Part shown: one piece after another, positions 63,881-64,000 of the stretch
How positions within the stretch are numbered: the stretch's first letter is position 1
Layout: the number at the start of each line of letters is the position of its first letter
NCBI RefSeq assembly: GCF_020829625.1
Contig: NZ_JAIVFX010000021.1
Span: forward strand, 41,904-105,903
Direction of reading: 5' to 3'
DNA: 64,000 bases
Source: Nostoc sp. XA010
Lineage (GTDB): Bacteria > Cyanobacteriota > Cyanobacteriia > Cyanobacteriales > Nostocaceae
Position numbers and translations under genes: made by a program
The notes under the pieces: generated by a model
What the model was told of the DNA's origin: nothing
The model's database searches: none
Seen by the model: only the letters and a program-made list of their open reading frames with translations

Positions 63881-64000
63881 TTACTTCACAGCAGTACTTG
63901 CTGCTTCAATCACTTTGGCAACCTCTTTTGGATGAGAGATAAAAGGAACATGACTGGAGTTAACTTCGGTTGTCTTAGCTCCAATCCGTTTAGCCATAAA
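63881..64000 (-). CDS. alpha/beta hydrolase, C-terminal end only (continues past window)
   Basis: The final 39 codons before a TAA at 63881-63883 read FMAKRIGAKTTEVNSSHVPF and ISHPKEVAKVIEAASTAVK. The SSHVPFISHPKEVAxVIxxA ending is typical of salicylate-esterase-like alpha/beta hydrolases, the His being catalytic. The rest lies outside. It is 222 bp upstream of the GMC gene on the same strand. Confidence 0.8.
   Translation of the reverse strand, partial: FMAKRIGAKTTEVNSSHVPFISHPKEVAKVIEAASTAVK

Noticed and set aside
1..64000. tRNA or rRNA genes
   Set aside because: Scanning for T-loop patterns (GGTTCGAATCC) and conserved rRNA segments found nothing convincing; a covariance search was not possible.

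Overview
The window looks like chromosome of a filamentous, heterocyst-type cyanobacterium (Nostoc/Anabaena group). The octamer GCGATCGC (HIP1) is frequent inside and between genes. The heptamer repeats CCCCAGT, TTGTCAT and CAACAGT (STRR families of heterocystous cyanobacteria) sit between genes. A phycobilisome-degradation gene (nblA) and a bifunctional CbiE-CbiT corrin methyltransferase are also present. I see no rRNA, tRNA or CRISPR array.

Layout. 0-9.9 kb is mostly housekeeping: a sensor protein cut by the window edge, a YnfA-type membrane protein, an ammonium transporter with a GTA-N8-TAC (NtcA-type) box, a membrane-anchored SGNH hydrolase, ispH, a toxin-antitoxin pair whose toxin is frameshifted, cobL and small conserved proteins. 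10-18.6 kb holds the divergent pair of a giant alpha-2-macroglobulin-like lipoprotein (without a visible thioester motif) and penicillin-binding protein 1C. 18.7-22 kb has a histidine kinase and an NmrA-type reductase. 22.2-25.5 kb is a three-gene set: a protein resembling red chlorophyll catabolite reductase, a nitrilase-fold protein that appears to lack catalytic Cys and Lys, and an aldehyde dehydrogenase. Gene ends and starts there fall inside TTGTCAT repeats. 25.5-30 kb mixes remnants (including a collapsed aroA) with a histidyl-tRNA synthetase, a PD-(D/E)XK-like protein and nblA, which is preceded by two palindromic boxes 20 bp apart.

30.2-42.9 kb looks like an organosulfur or xenobiotic-use island. 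On the minus strand are ssuC, ssuB, ssuD, a beta-carbonic anhydrase and ssuE, with no ssuA. Diverging from them on the plus strand are a methyltransferase, an NtaA/DszA-type flavin monooxygenase, an ACMSD-type amidohydrolase, an aldo/keto reductase and an ABC exporter. A repeated AAACTACGGTA motif occurs in the control regions. 43.5-45.3 kb encodes a beta-helix repeat protein.

46.6-64 kb is an accessory, decaying region. Intact redox and hydrolase genes (DsbA-like, cupin, alpha/beta hydrolase, flavoprotein disulfide reductase, L-lactate dehydrogenase, GH29 fucosidase, SDR, GMC oxidoreductase) alternate with pieces of GH63, alpha/beta hydrolase, SDR, DUF302, MOSC, ISL3, IS4 and IS630 transposases, a response regulator, a hybrid Ser/Thr-His kinase and two extra GMC copies. 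Interspersed repeats have also entered reading frames without breaking them (pbpC, the disulfide reductase). All family calls come from reading the sequence and recalled family motifs; no search was run.
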